Shown one piece after another: positions 11,881-22,290 of a stretch of 64,000 nt of DNA (its first letter is position 1; each line of letters starts with the position of its first letter). The stretch covers positions 152,458,221 to 152,522,220 of the forward strand of contig OZ024930.1 of the NCBI GenBank assembly GCA_964017235.1, written 5' to 3'. A program made the translations under genes and the position numbers. Under the pieces are notes generated by a model. That model did not search any database. It was not told where the DNA came from and was given only the letters and a program-made list of their open reading frames with translations. The stretch comes from Sabellastarte sp. h YS-2021. Its lineage: Eukaryota > Annelida > Polychaeta > Sabellida > Sabellidae.

Positions 11881-12980
11881 TCAATTGTTCACTACATGCT
11901 GTGCAGATACAATGGGACCTAACTTAAAAATGTCATCAATTTTCCAGCAAATATCTTTCAAATAAAAATTTGTGAAGGTATTGTGGAATCTCCAATAACA
12001 TGAGCTCAAGACCTGCTCTAGGGAGATACCTCCCTTGAATGCAAGTGATGCAGCCATAGCTCTAACATCATGAGCTCTGACCTGAGTGACCTGTTGATCA
12101 GTCATATCTGAAGACTGATAGCAAGTGTGAATGGTGTGTTTGATCCACTGGGAAATGGTTATTCTTGTGATATCCTTGGAATAACCTTCCCTAAGTGATA
12201 CAAAGAGAAGGGCCTTGCCCTTTCTCATGGATTTGGTCTTGTCTAAGTAGACTTTGAGGACCCTAACTGGACAAAGTGACTTGTCCTCCACCAGTGAACT
12301 GTCCAACATGGTAGTAAGAGCTGGTATCACTACTGGTTTAATGGAGTCAGGGCCATCCGAAGCCAATTGGTTTTGACCAGGAATGCTGGAGAAGGAGAGA
12401 ACAGTGACCTCTGACCAATTTCTCCTTGAAGAAAACAGAAGAGTGAGTCCAAGCATGTATCTCACTTCTTCTTTTCCCTGATGCTAAAGCTAACAGGAAC
12501 ACTGTCTTGTAAGTTAGCCACTTCAAAGGAGCCTCAGATAAAGGCTCAAAAGGAGGTTTTGTCAACCCTAAGAGGACCAAGGAGAGGTCCCATGTAGATA
12601 TGGACCTATTTGGTTTAGGTCTATCCCTGGTGAAGCTGGCAATAAGTCTATTCAGTTCTAGACTTTTTGAGATGAGTTCACCCTGTGAACCCAAAGCATC
12701 AGCTATTGCTGTTCTGTAACCAGTAAGTGTAGCTGGTTTGAGGTTTTTGACTGTGAACAGGTAGTTTAAGAATTCTGCTACCTGGGGAACAGTTGTTGAG
12801 GTGATGTCCACCTTATTCGGTGAGCACCATTGCCCATAAATGGTCCACCTTGATTGATAGACTTTTCTTGAGGATTCCCTCTGAGGTGCCTTAATTCTTT
12901 CTGCCACCTCAGATGAGAATCTTCCAGAATTGGATTCCTGGAATCCAGAAGCCACACATGTAGAATTCAGGTACTCCACG
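11881..12980 (-). pseudogene. DIRS tyrosine recombinase, frameshifted
   Basis: This would encode the integrase that inserts the circular DIRS cDNA. The N-terminal part (12980 down to about 12440) has a SAM-like core-binding region and the first catalytic arginine in ALASGKRRSEIHAW. The C-terminal part (12465-11881, another frame) has the HxxR motif as AHDVRAMAASLAF, then CYWRFHNTFTNFYLKD, whose tyrosine is the predicted nucleophile. The two parts are separated by one frameshift near 12440. All catalytic residues (R, H, R, W, Y) remain. The C-terminal frame ends at a stop at 11881, just before the internal complementary region, the usual position for this gene. Confidence 0.85.
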
Positions 12981-13380
12981 TTGTTGTGGAACCTGTTGGA
13001 ATTCTGCTGTTTCAGTAGTGTCTTCCAATGAGGGAGCTGTAGGGGTACCCTGGTCGAGAGATCCACCAGATCCCAAAACCATGGCATCCCTGGCCACCCT
13101 GGGGCCAGTACTATCATCCTGCATGGGTATGTTATTATTTTTGAATTACTTGTGGCAGGATGGCTACTGGACGGAAGACATAGCCGTCTAGGCCTTCCCA
13201 ACAGATATTCAATGCATCTAATTTCCAAGCCTTTCTGTCTGGGACAGGAAATACATAAATTGGAAGTTTGTAATTTAGATGAGTTGAAAACAGGTCTACC
13301 ATTGGTGTGTGCCAAAGTCTGCAAATTTGGTTGAATATCTGTTGGTGAAGGGACCACTCTGTTTGTAGGACCTTGTCCCT
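12981..13380 (-). pseudogene. Linker between DIRS RNase H and recombinase
   Basis: Continues on the minus strand after the RNase H frame. It contains VLAPGWPGMPWFWDLV near 13080, a segment characteristic of the post-RNase H part of DIRS pol proteins. The reading frame changes between it and RNase H, so the polyprotein is broken. No methyltransferase motif was recognised. Confidence 0.6.
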
Positions 13381-14100
13381 TCATGATAGGGAGTCTGCTA
13401 TCACATTTAGGGATCCAGGTACATGTCTTGCTCTTGTCTGGATCCTTCTGGAATTTGTGAATGCCAGAATTCTCCAGATAAGAGCACACATTTCTATGGA
13501 ATGTGTGCCTCCTTCTTTGTTCAGATAAGATACTACTGTACTGTTGTCTGAACAGATGAGCACTCTTTGACCTTGCAAGTGCTCCTGAAACCCCTTTAGG
13601 GCTAGTAAAACAGCTTTTAGCTCCAAAACATTGATGTGAAGCTGAGCTTCCTTGTTTGACCAGAGGCCACTGAGAACTATTTCGTTCAAGTGAGCTGCCC
13701 AGCCTTTTTGGGAGGCATCTGTGAATACCATTGTGTTGTGAATATGAGGATGTATAGGAGCACCTGCCATAAGATTCTGAAGATTCTCCCACATTTTGAG
13801 ATGATTCAGAAAATTCCCTGTTACTGGGATCCTTTTGTCCAGTGACTGGGGAAATTTCCAGTGTGACCTTAGGTACCACTGAAAAGGCCTCATGTGTAAC
13901 CTTCCCAGAGGTACTGTTTTTTCTAAGGAAGCTAATGTCCCTATGAGTGACATGAGCTTTCTTGGAGTCAAGACTAATGACCTTCTGATGGAAACAGTCT
14001 GAATTTTTAACCGATCGAGTTTCTTTTGGGTTGGAAATACCAGAACCCTCGGAAGATCGAAGTGATAGCCCAGAAAATCTAGTTTTTGTGTGGGAACCAA
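13381..14100 (-). pseudogene. DIRS RNase H domain with RT tail
   Basis: A 239-residue open frame. It begins in the thumb or connection of reverse transcriptase (TQKLDFLGYHFDL) and continues into an RNase H domain. The expected acidic positions are visible: Asp in VFTDASQKGWAAH, Glu in NVLELKAVLLAL, Asp in LICSDNSTVVSYLNKEGG, and the ending HVPGSLNVIADSLS. It would degrade RNA in the RNA-DNA hybrid. It runs into a stop at 13381 and is out of frame with the RT upstream and the recombinase downstream. The start given is just the first Met; a pol polyprotein would not start here. Confidence 0.85.
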
Positions 14101-14530
14101 TTCCGACGTTTGAAAATTGATGAGCCAGCCTAGTTCTTGGGACCAATTTCACTAAATTTTCCGAATCTTTGAGACATTGTTCCTCTGTTGGTGACCGAAG
14201 AAGCCAGTCGTCCAGATATTGATGTATTCTGAGGTTCCTGGCTTGAGCTATGAGTTTTACCTCTTTTACAATGCGAGTAAACTCTAGGGGAGCTGTTGCG
14301 ACACCAAAAAGGAGTGCCCGAAATTGGAAAACCCCTTTTTCTGTTTGAAATCTCAGATATTTTTGAGATTGTGGATGAATAGGAACATGAAAATAAGCTC
14401 TGTATGTCTATTGAGGTGAACCACTCCCCCATGTCGAATCGACTTCCTGATAGATTCGGCTGTTTCCATTTTGAAAGTTGTACATGCAAATGACTGTTTA
14501 AAAAACTCATATACCAGGAATAGTTTGGTA
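14101..14530 (-). pseudogene. DIRS reverse transcriptase core, several frameshifts
   Basis: Reading down the minus strand, RT motifs appear in successive frames: FKMETAESIRKSI (about 14480), GEWFTSIDIQ (about 14420), AYFHVPIHPQSQKYLRFQ (about 14390), PLEFTRIVKEV, and the active-site YLDDWLLRS near 14210. At least three frame changes are needed to follow it, including one near 14395 and one near 14147 inside GGTCCCAAG. The YLDD box and DIRS-type order confirm the family. No functional enzyme can be made from this copy. Confidence 0.85.
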
Positions 14531-15121
14531 TAATATGCTCGAGTTGTGAATTTTGTGACATAACTATCGCCTTGATAGCATGACCTGAACTACTTCGTGG
14601 AGGGCGCCATGTTTGTTTTTGTTGTGAAATTCGCTCGAATTGAGCGGAATTTTCGACAATTTTTGAAGAATATTGAACTCTAGGCGATAGCCATGTTTTA
14701 GTAAACCAACTAATCTGGGCTGAGGTTGGTATTTTGACTATACCTGGTAGAAATCCTGCAATGCTGGCCATTCATTTCAACTTTCTTCACTGCCACTTCG
14801 CGATGCGCACGCAGAAGGTATTTGGCTGTGTTCGTTTGTAACGAAAAGACTTGATACCTTCGTGAGCAGTTTTTGAGTGAGATGACCTCCCGGAATCATA
14901 ATTCCTGGCATTATCTCTATATAAGTTGGTGTAAGATCTGATTATGGATAGTCTTTTAACATTTTGTCCTCAACTTGAGACAAAATGTGTAAATGAAAAC
15001 TTGCTAATCAACGTGGCATATGTGCAGATAGGCAGATCCTTAGGTCTCAGGTTCGAACTATAAACTTTCAACAAGCTGTACCTGGCTAGGAACATGTTGC
15101 CAGCAAGGGCCATGTTTTACT

Positions 15122-16103
15122 TTAAGCCAGTGTACAAAGCAATCTCCAGAGATGAAGTAACAGAAGTATGGAGTTGTAAGTACTTGTCAAATGAGATCTG
15201 CAGACTACTGCACAGTTTTCAGATCTCCTAAAACTCCTAATCTCATTGGCTAGTTCCTGAATCCTGATATTCAACTCCTCACTGGACCTCTTAAACCACC
15301 TAACATGGCCTAAAAACTGCACATTCTCTCTACAGACTGACTCCTGTATAATGTGCTGTTTGATGAGACAGAGATAGAAGAGGAGACTTCAAGGAGTCTG
15401 TTGAGGAGAAGTTGTGTAAGATCATTCTGGCCTCTCAAAGGCAAGAAAATGACCATGAGAACAAGGATTCTGAGCTAGATTTGTCCTACAATGTAGTTCC
15501 TGAAGCCTGCTAAATTTGTGAACCCATGTGCTAAACAGGAGATAAAGCTGAATTCTGCTTCCTAACAACCTGTTTAGAAGGTTCTTATGAAAAGAAGGAA
15601 CCACAGGATACTCAACTTGTGGAACTTCTAGATGCAGCAACCCTGTAATGGCATTCCATATCTCCACATGGGAGGGGTGCAATTGTAACTGATATGAGTC
15701 TGCCTCACCCTGAGGAGACCTAAACCGATGGTGTTTCCTGGAAGGTAAGTTTGAATCATGTAAAAGTTCACCTTCTGATAAATCAGGTCTTGTCTGAGAG
15801 ACAGGGGCACACATACCCTGCTCCTGTGAAAAGATGAATGTCTGAGAAAAGAGGGAGCCCTACAGTGTTTCCTGGAAGGAAAGTTTGAATCATCCAAAAA
15901 GTTCACCTTCTGATGACTCAGGTCTTGTCTGAGAGACAGGGGCACACATACCCTGCTCCTGTGAAAAGATGAATCTCTGAGAAAAAGGGAGACCTACAGT
16001 GTTTCCTGGAAGGAAAGTTTGAATCATCGAAAAAGTTCACCTTCTGATGACTCAGGTCTTGTCTGAGAGACAGGGGCACACATACCCTGCTCCCTGGCTT
16101 CAA
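15122..16103 (-). pseudogene. Putative DIRS ORF1 (gag-like) region with 134-bp triplication
   Basis: This lies where DIRS elements carry a poorly conserved first ORF. Several minus-strand frames of 60-130 codons overlap here, sharing repeated residues such as CVPLSLRQDL and DSNFPSRKHC. They come from a 134-bp direct repeat: GTGTTTCCTGG occurs at 15731, 15865 and 15999. I recognise no domain, and DIRS ORF1 products are not conserved enough to identify by eye. The tandem copies are nearly identical and so recent. Confidence 0.5.
15731..16093. repeat. 134-bp tandem repeat inside DIRS, about 2.7 copies
   Basis: GTGTTTCCTGGAAGG starts at 15731, 15865 and 15999; GAGACAGGGGCACACATACC follows in each copy. 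134 is not a multiple of 3, so each copy shifts the reading frame relative to the next. Confidence 0.9.
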
Positions 16104-16295
16104 CTCCTCAAACTGGGAAGTCAGAAAAATTTCTTACCAGAAAAACATTAATCCTTTTCTTGCTCATCGTTTCTGCCTTTAATGCAAACTTGGTGAAGAT
16201 TCCAAGGTAGCATAACAGAAGAATAAACTGCGCCTATTGTAAATATACTTTGAAGCGCCAAAAAGAACGCGTGTGCACTTGACGGCGGTCAAAAA

Positions 16296-16448
16296 AAGAA
16301 TGGCAACTTACAGAGAATATATAACCTCCAGCAGGTGCCCGCTGGGGTTTACGTGTGTACTTTCAGTAGAAAAAAATGGCGAGACACATTGTCTGTGTCC
16401 TTGACCGAACGGTAGGTCACGTAAGCATTTGTTGGGATTATGTAAGTA
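16296..16448. repeat. DIRS inverted terminal repeat (5' end of element)
   Basis: Reverse complement of 11078-11230. Being at the upstream end on the minus strand, this copy would hold the element's promoter; no clear TATA box was identified. Confidence 0.9.
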
Positions 16449-16622
16449 CGTTTTTATGCAATAAAATAGTTCTTGTAAATTGAAGTATGAGAGTGAAACC
16501 CGAAAGCTTGCTTTGTATTACATTCTCCTTTATGAAATATATGTCTTTCTTTGGAATACAGTGTTATCACCCAAAATTGCTATTCAACAAAAGTGACAAG
16601 TAAACAATGAACTAATCCTCAC

Positions 16623-16754
16623 CTTCAAATGTTTGACAAAATTTGAAGTGACTTTTGTGCTGTCTGCTATAACCTGAGTACAATGTTTACACTTTGATCT
16701 GACACTCCCTTCAGTATTAGCTGGAATCTCAAAATGCTTTAAAACAGCAGCCAT
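16623..16754 (-). pseudogene. BED-type zinc finger exon of hAT transposase
   Basis: An open 44-codon exon from ATG at 16754 to AAG followed by GTGAGG, a good splice donor at 16622. The product includes KCKHC, then SNFVKHLK. C-x2-C followed by an N-x-V-x-H-L-K helix is the BED zinc-finger pattern found at the N-terminus of hAT transposases, where it binds the terminal DNA. The second histidine would come from the next exon. The DIRS element lies 156 bp downstream, and no later transposase exon is present in the remaining hAT sequence, so the exon is orphaned. Confidence 0.75.
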
Positions 16755-17696
16755 TATGGTAACACAATGTGAATACCATAAAAGTTAGTGGCTTGTTAAT
16801 CCCCCTGTCACAGTATTTATTGTGGTCAGACAAGATAATGGCCGGTGAAAGAAAAAACTCATTCCTGAGCAATTACATCACAGAGACTAATCTGGTCCTT
16901 GTGATTAACTTGGACCTATTGAAAGATCTTAAATGCCCAGGTGCAATTTACCAAGAGCATTCATACTGGGTAGATATTATTGACTGAGATCAGGCAAGTT
17001 CAAAGTGGACAGTTGTAAGAGGATTAAAGAGGTCAAGTAATATGCAATCTTGGAACAATTGTCCCTCTTTTTAAGACATGATTGGCTCATTGAATTGAAA
17101 CTTTAATAATTTGAATCATTATTATTATCAATTACAGTAAACTTTTTAAAAGAAAGAGTGTTCTCAAATTGAATCAGAAATATCAGTGAAACTTTAATGA
17201 AAATTTAATCTACATGAATGTTTGTCAATAAAGATGTGGAAAAAGCTTTAATTCAATTATAGTGACTATATAATCATATTATAAAGTGTTATAATCACAC
17301 AAACTTTTGAAAAATTACTGAAAATTTGCTTAAAACTAAAAGGACTTAAAAAGGACTTAAATGTACTTGTAAGTACATCAAATTGAAAATGTACTTAAGT
17401 ACAATTCAAGTACATGTACTTGAAATTTGAAAATGTACTTAAGTACATTTTAGTACTTTAAAAAATGTACTTAAGTACAAATGTACTTAAGTAGAAAGTA
17501 CATTGACCCCATCCCTGGTTTTGGTCGCGACTTGCCGGTAACTCTTAATCACAACATGGGAGTTCACCAGTAAAAACAACTAAGGGGAATGTATACTGTA
17601 TTATCGCTCACGATGAAGCGCTTAACTGAACGTCAGAAAACCAATTTGGAAAAGTAAAAAAAAATAGTAGGGTTAATGGCATAATTTGAACTATAC

Positions 17697-17762
17697 CCCG
17701 TATTGTTTCTGCAATTCTGCCATTCTCTTGGCCTTTAAAGCCTCTAATTCTTCGTCTGCCAT
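17697..17762 (-). CDS. PDCD5: PDCD5 first coding exon
   Basis: ATG at 17762 opens a 22-codon exon beginning MADEELEALKAKRMAELQ and ending QKQYG, followed directly by GGTATAG, where a splice donor GTATAG is possible (weak consensus). This closely matches the conserved N-terminus of programmed cell death protein 5, a small (about 125 residues) nuclear and cytoplasmic helical protein linked to apoptosis and TIP60 regulation. The context CGCAGCAATGGC is a reasonable start. No further PDCD5 exon is recognisable to the left within the window, so intron 1 would contain the three-level TE nest, whose edge is only about 145 bp away. A processed or broken copy is possible but the exon looks intact. Confidence 0.8.
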
Positions 17763-18528
17763 TGCTGCGACTGTACACAAATAAATATTAGCCGATGAAT
17801 ACAGTAGATTTTATCGTTTTAAACAGCCGTATAATTGTATAATTGCGCCTGTTTTACAGACCATAGAAATCGTGCAAAAGAAGCTAGAACGGACATTCCT
17901 TGTATCTTGTGCGAAACGAGAATTTCGGCCACCATATTGGAATACTTAATTGTTTTTGATATACTAGGATAGCAAGATCTTGAATTTTGAAAATTCATAA
18001 AAATGTTATTTTTGTCTCGATTTCGACAAATAATATACCATTTTAAAGCTTACAACACGTGTATTCTGTCTATATATCTCATTTTAATGAAGAAAGTCTC
18101 GAATTTCTCCTCATATATTACTTTATAATTTAAGTTTTTCTTTAAGCCAATTTATCCAAAGTCATCAAAATCAAGCATATTATTTTCATATAATATCTTA
18201 GGTACACTAAACCACAGTATTGTGACATTTTAAGTAATTTTTTTTTTCAAGAAAATCAGTAATAGAACAGGAAAACTTCCTGTAAAAATGTCACAAATGA
18301 ACATAATGATATTATATAAATGCTCAAAATAATAATATTGTTAATCTTCATGAGCAATATATTTTGTATGACTATTAAAGCAATTATACCAAACTTATTT
18401 GGACAGACTACTGAACTGAAAACTATAGTAGTCAAGGCAACTAAATGCAAGAGCATAATAAACAAGTATTGTAGCTTCATACATGGAATAATTTTTGATA
18501 TCACTGATCTGAGCAAACCAGTCACCAG
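17763..18528. other. Upstream flank of PDCD5 exon, AT-rich
   Basis: Probably holds the PDCD5 promoter and 5' UTR on the minus strand, but no clear TATA or initiator was identified. Near 18320-18360 a segment reading AATATTGTTAATCTTCATGAG matches one arm of the snap-back element at 25.0 kb. Confidence 0.4.
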
Positions 18529-18537
18529 AAATCCTCT

Positions 18538-18771
18538 GGGGTTATGGTGGCACAGTGGTATAACATTTGCCTCCAACCTCCAAGATCAGTGTTCAAATCC
18601 CAGCCTGACCTCATATGGGAAAGCTGGTGTATGTAACAGTTTTCTCTTCCCTTACTGCCTGTCATAAAATAACCGAAAAAGTACTAGTGAGACACAAAAC
18701 ACTAAATAAATAAATAGGTAAATAAATAAATAGGCAGGTAAATCGGTAAATAAATAAATAAATAAAAATAA
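18538..18771 (+). mobile_element. tRNA-derived SINE with (AAAT)n tail
   Basis: The head resembles a tRNA: TGGCACAGTGGTATAAC is a box A-like segment and GTTCAAATCCC a box B. It shares GGGAAAGCTGGT with the other SINEs in the window. The tail is a long TAAA-type microsatellite. AAATCCTCT flanks both sides (18529-18537 and 18772-18780) as a 9-bp target duplication, confirming retrotransposition. Confidence 0.85.
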
Positions 18772-18959
18772 AAATCCTCTTAGCAAGGGTACCAAATTAA
18801 TTCAGTTTTTGAAATGCATCACCAATATTCTTATGTACAAGGTGAATATGTTGTGCCATCAGCATAGAAGTTGATTTTTTGTGCCTCTTGATGACTCTTC
18901 CAAGTAGTGTACAGGGAGAACACAACCACAACCTAGGCCACAAGTGATCACAACCTGTC

Positions 18960-19070
18960 AAAATGACCTAGCGATTCAAAGGTCAAAATAGTGTCATTCT
19001 TGCCCAGGTTCAAATCCCAACATGCCTCATTAAATCAGCCCAATTGTATATAGTTTTTTTTTTCAAAATC
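18960..19070 (+). repeat. Possible decayed tRNA-like fragment
   Basis: CAGGTTCAAATCCCAACATGCCTCA resembles a box B region as in the nearby SINE, but no convincing box A, tail or duplication is visible. Weak call. Confidence 0.25.
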
Positions 19071-19189
19071 ATGTAGAGTAGTTTGGAATGACCAAATAAG
19101 GGGTTAAAGATCAAATTACTTTTATCAACAGAGAGGGTTCACGACCCAAATATGGCAGGGGGAATGAAACCAGTTGTATGTGGAAAATG

Positions 19190-19228
<39 letters not shown>
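19190..19228. repeat. (TG)n microsatellite
   Basis: An uninterrupted TG run of about 15 units near 19196-19226, ending TGTGCG. Confidence 0.95.
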
Positions 19229-19229
<1 letters not shown>

Positions 19230-19451
19230 TTTCTATGGCCTCGAAAGAATCCAAGCACAGTTTATTTCCCTTACTCTCTGATGTTGGTAAACTATTTTGG
19301 TTGGTGAAACACACATGCTGTTAAAAGTAAGGTCTCACTTTATGATAAAAATCACAGTGAAATATGGATTCCTAGATTACTGTAAAATTACACAAATTTT
19401 CAACAGGGATATTCAGATCATTTGATATACTTGATTAAAAATGACTAGAAT

Positions 19452-19456
<5 letters not shown>

Positions 19457-19482
<26 letters not shown>
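19457..19482. repeat. Poly-T tract
   Basis: 26 or so consecutive T residues. No retroposed gene or SINE adjoining it was recognised. Confidence 0.9.
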
Positions 19483-22078
19483 GATGGTATTTTATTGTAA
19501 TGTTAACTAAGTGATCCAACATCATGACATGATCATTTTTCAATTCAGGTACCAAATTTTCATTTTATCCACATACACGTACGTAACATGTTAAACTTTT
19601 GAGTTTAAACATAAAAATATCCATCCCCTTTTCAATCAAGATTTCATTTTAACAAGATTCGTGTTTAATATTATGTGATCACAGAGATCTTTTCTATTCT
19701 CATGACACACTAATTATTTCAGGTCATATTCTTTGTGAATTTTTTTATGATATAAGTGATCGCAGCATACACCTAATAGTTAAATTTTTGTGCCATAACT
19801 ACATCAAAGTCAAATAGTGGAAATGACTTAGTTAACTCTTGTTCTGTAATATGGATTATACACTGACAACACGGATTATAACCTGCAACCAGCTTTGGGG
19901 AATGTGTTGATCAAAAATTACATAGCAGTTCCTTAGTGATATCACTGTCTACACTGCAGTATTTCATTCATTTTTTTTCTCATTTACAGTTTCAATAAAA
20001 TAAATTGTAAAATAATACATGTACAATTATCTTTAATTTTGTATTAACATAAATTAATAAAAACACACTGTATTTTAGAATACCTTTGTCAAAAGCAAGA
20101 TAATATGAAGCCAGATTTATCATGAAGATATTTTGTTTTTCATCATTATTTTTGTTTGTGTTATTATTCTTGTTATTCTTCTCAAATTCTATATTATAGT
20201 CTATATGATTATTTACATCTCTGTCAAATGAAAAAAATCTCTGTTTAAAATCAGACTCCAGGATCTCATAAGCAGTATACATATGTATGTAGATTTACAT
20301 GGGGTTACATGTGTTTTCTCACCTCTGAAACAAACCTAGCTTACATTTGATGCTTAGTATTTGACTGGTGTTTGGCATGAATATTTTATGACATTACATG
20401 TTTACGTTATTATTAATGGTTATTATGTTTTGCTGATCAGATGTGTTATACTGAATTTTGAAACTTCAGTTATATCAACATCACACTTGTCCGAAAAGAC
20501 ATCCCAATATTTTGTGTTTGGAAATGGTTATTTTAGTCCATCCCCATATCATATCATTATATATGTACTCTAGTAGGTCCGTGATCTGGGTGCTGTGCAT
20601 CTGTAACCCCCAATTTTTTAAAATGTTATGAGCTTTGTATTTAGTTTCAAATCCGAGAGGTAGTTTTTCACGTCTTTTAAAATTACAGCAAACACAAATA
20701 TTCATTCAGTCCCAGTAGTCTAACTTGAAAGGATATACCAGATATATAAGAGAATTTTTGTTATGTGATTGCCAAGCTTTTGTACATCTTCAAAATATTT
20801 CCCTAAGTGTCTCCGTATGTTTTTCTTTGTTTCCTTTTTTAATATATGGAATATATATGGACGGTGTTACAAAAACAGGTTTTAATATACTCATGGAGGT
20901 ACTAAATGGTTTCTATATATGTTGGTTTCAACTCCAATCTGATTGCAAATGCATTAGTCGGTGGGGGATCTGAACCCATTAGATCCTATATATCCATAAC
21001 AGCTATTCAAATTGTGATTAATTTGGTTATATTGCTATTACGTCACATTTTATTGATATTGGGGTGGATTTGGATAGGTCAGCATGAAGTGTTAGAGTCC
21101 CAGTACATTTGGGATCAGTGAAAATTTGTCTACATAATAAGGAAATGATGGCCAGGATGCTTTTTTTAATTTTGGGGGCGGCTTTCCAGCAGGCATTGAA
21201 TATAGAAATCATTTGACTTTTAGGAAAGCATTTTGGTTTACTCTGAAAAAATGCTCATGTCACACAATTCGTGTCTTGTTTCAAGTTTATGGAATTGTCC
21301 TCTAAGGGTATGATTGCAGGTCATAACTTGCTTCTTAAGCATTTTCTTCTAAGTAGAGTGAAACAGTTATTTACCTGTTACACAGACTAATACAAAATGT
21401 TATTGCACTTCTTTGAAATGTGTTAATACAGTAAATAATGTCTGGTATGGGCGCTGTAGGGGAGGAAACAATTACGCAGGTGGTTGACCCAGATACCAGA
21501 AATTAAGGGCACTGGAACCTAAGTTCAAATGTTTACAATAAATATTTCCTCTCCGAATTGAATAATTGGATTTGCAGAAGTACTTAAAGCTGTTTGATTC
21601 GGATAAATAGGTGAAAGAGCCATACCAATAAAAAAACTTGTTTGATTACAGATGTCGTACAATGGCCCATATTTTATTTTTAAAAGGTGAAAAGGTATAT
21701 CAAATCTGTGTCAAATGAAATTTGGAGGTAAAAATGCTATGGGTTGCTTTTCATGCGACCAATGAATGAAGTATCTCTGTTATCTAATAAACCAGTAAAG
21801 TGTTAAAATTCAGTTTTTCCAAGAATAAAGTAAAGTACGTTCATGTTTTGTATGATTTATAGATGTGTATGAATGAGTTATACAGGGTCTGCTGGTGAAG
21901 TCTCCATTTAAGATAACATCAGTTGTAATTTCTAGAAAATACAACTAGTTAAACATTAGAATTGAGTTTGCAGAATATAGTTTGCAAGAGAGTTCGTAAT
22001 TAAGGTACATCGAACAAAATTGTTGTAATTTATTTATTTTCAAACTTTTTAGGCATTAATTGGAGAAGACTTAGTAAT
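19483..22078. other. No recognisable features
   Basis: AT-rich sequence with open frames up to 96 codons on either strand. None has a recognisable domain, codon pattern or splice-flanked structure, and I regard them as chance. No tandem or inverted repeat of note. Confidence 0.5.
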
Positions 22079-22290
22079 GTAGGGAGTAACAACCGCACCT
22101 CTCACTTCCATGGTCAGTAGCTCCAACCCTCAACCAGACACCAAGTGGGAAAGTTAATAGTTACTCAACGATGCCCAGCAGTTTACAGGATAGAACCTTG
22201 CTAAATAGTATGTAATGGTTTTCTCTTAAAATTATCTTGCATGACAACCTATGCAATATGTTGAAAACGATGTTAAATTTAAATAAATCC
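22079..22290 (+). mobile_element. Old, degenerate SINE copy
   Basis: Follows the order of the intact SINE at 22721: a head with CTCACTTCC and GTGGGAAAGTTAATAGTTACT, then CAGCAGTTTACAGGATAGAACC, then GTTGAAAACGATGTTAAAT before an AAATAAAT tail. Many substitutions separate it from the 22721 copy, so it is an older insertion. Confidence 0.7.

Larger units (their letters stand above)
11037..16467 (-). mobile_element. DIRS-like tyrosine-recombinase retrotransposon
   Basis: A 5.4-kb element read on the minus strand. It has inverted (not direct) terminal repeats, an internal complementary region and, in order, a putative ORF1 zone, reverse transcriptase, RNase H and tyrosine recombinase. Known DIRS elements integrate through a circular DNA intermediate using the recombinase and leave no target duplication, which fits the lack of one here. 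The limits are set by where the internal complementary region stops matching the two ends (11037 and 16467). The ORFs have several frameshifts, so this copy is dead, but the terminal structures are nearly perfect, suggesting a fairly recent insertion. Confidence 0.9.
10590..17517. mobile_element. hAT-type DNA transposon, internally deleted, carrying a DIRS insertion
   Basis: The left end starts CAGGGTTGGGGTCAA; the right end read inward starts CAGGGATGGGGTCAA. Both are flanked by the identical 8-mer GTTTTGGT (10582-10589 and 17518-17525). CAGGG ends and an 8-bp duplication are the hallmark of hAT elements. Both subterminal regions are packed with the palindrome GTACTTAAGTAC and partial copies. 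The only coding remnant is a BED zinc-finger exon (16623-16754, minus strand); no catalytic domain is seen in the 447 bp left of the DIRS insertion. Without that insertion the element would be about 1.5 kb, so it is a non-autonomous deletion derivative. Confidence 0.88.
10078..17544. mobile_element. Outer inverted-repeat element (oldest level of nest)
   Basis: If the hAT element is removed (joining 10589 to 17526), the right side reads GTTTTGGTCGCGACTTGC. This is the reverse complement of the left side near 10085-10105 (GCGACCAAAAC), with further matching GTGTGTGCGAG and GGGTGC segments outward. The 8-mer TTAATCAC lies just outside both ends (10070-10077 and 17545-17552) and may be its target duplication. 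Between the arms at 10229-10470 is a 120-bp unit present twice (CAATTGATTT at 10231 and 10351). The original element was about 0.5 kb and non-coding. Confidence 0.5.
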
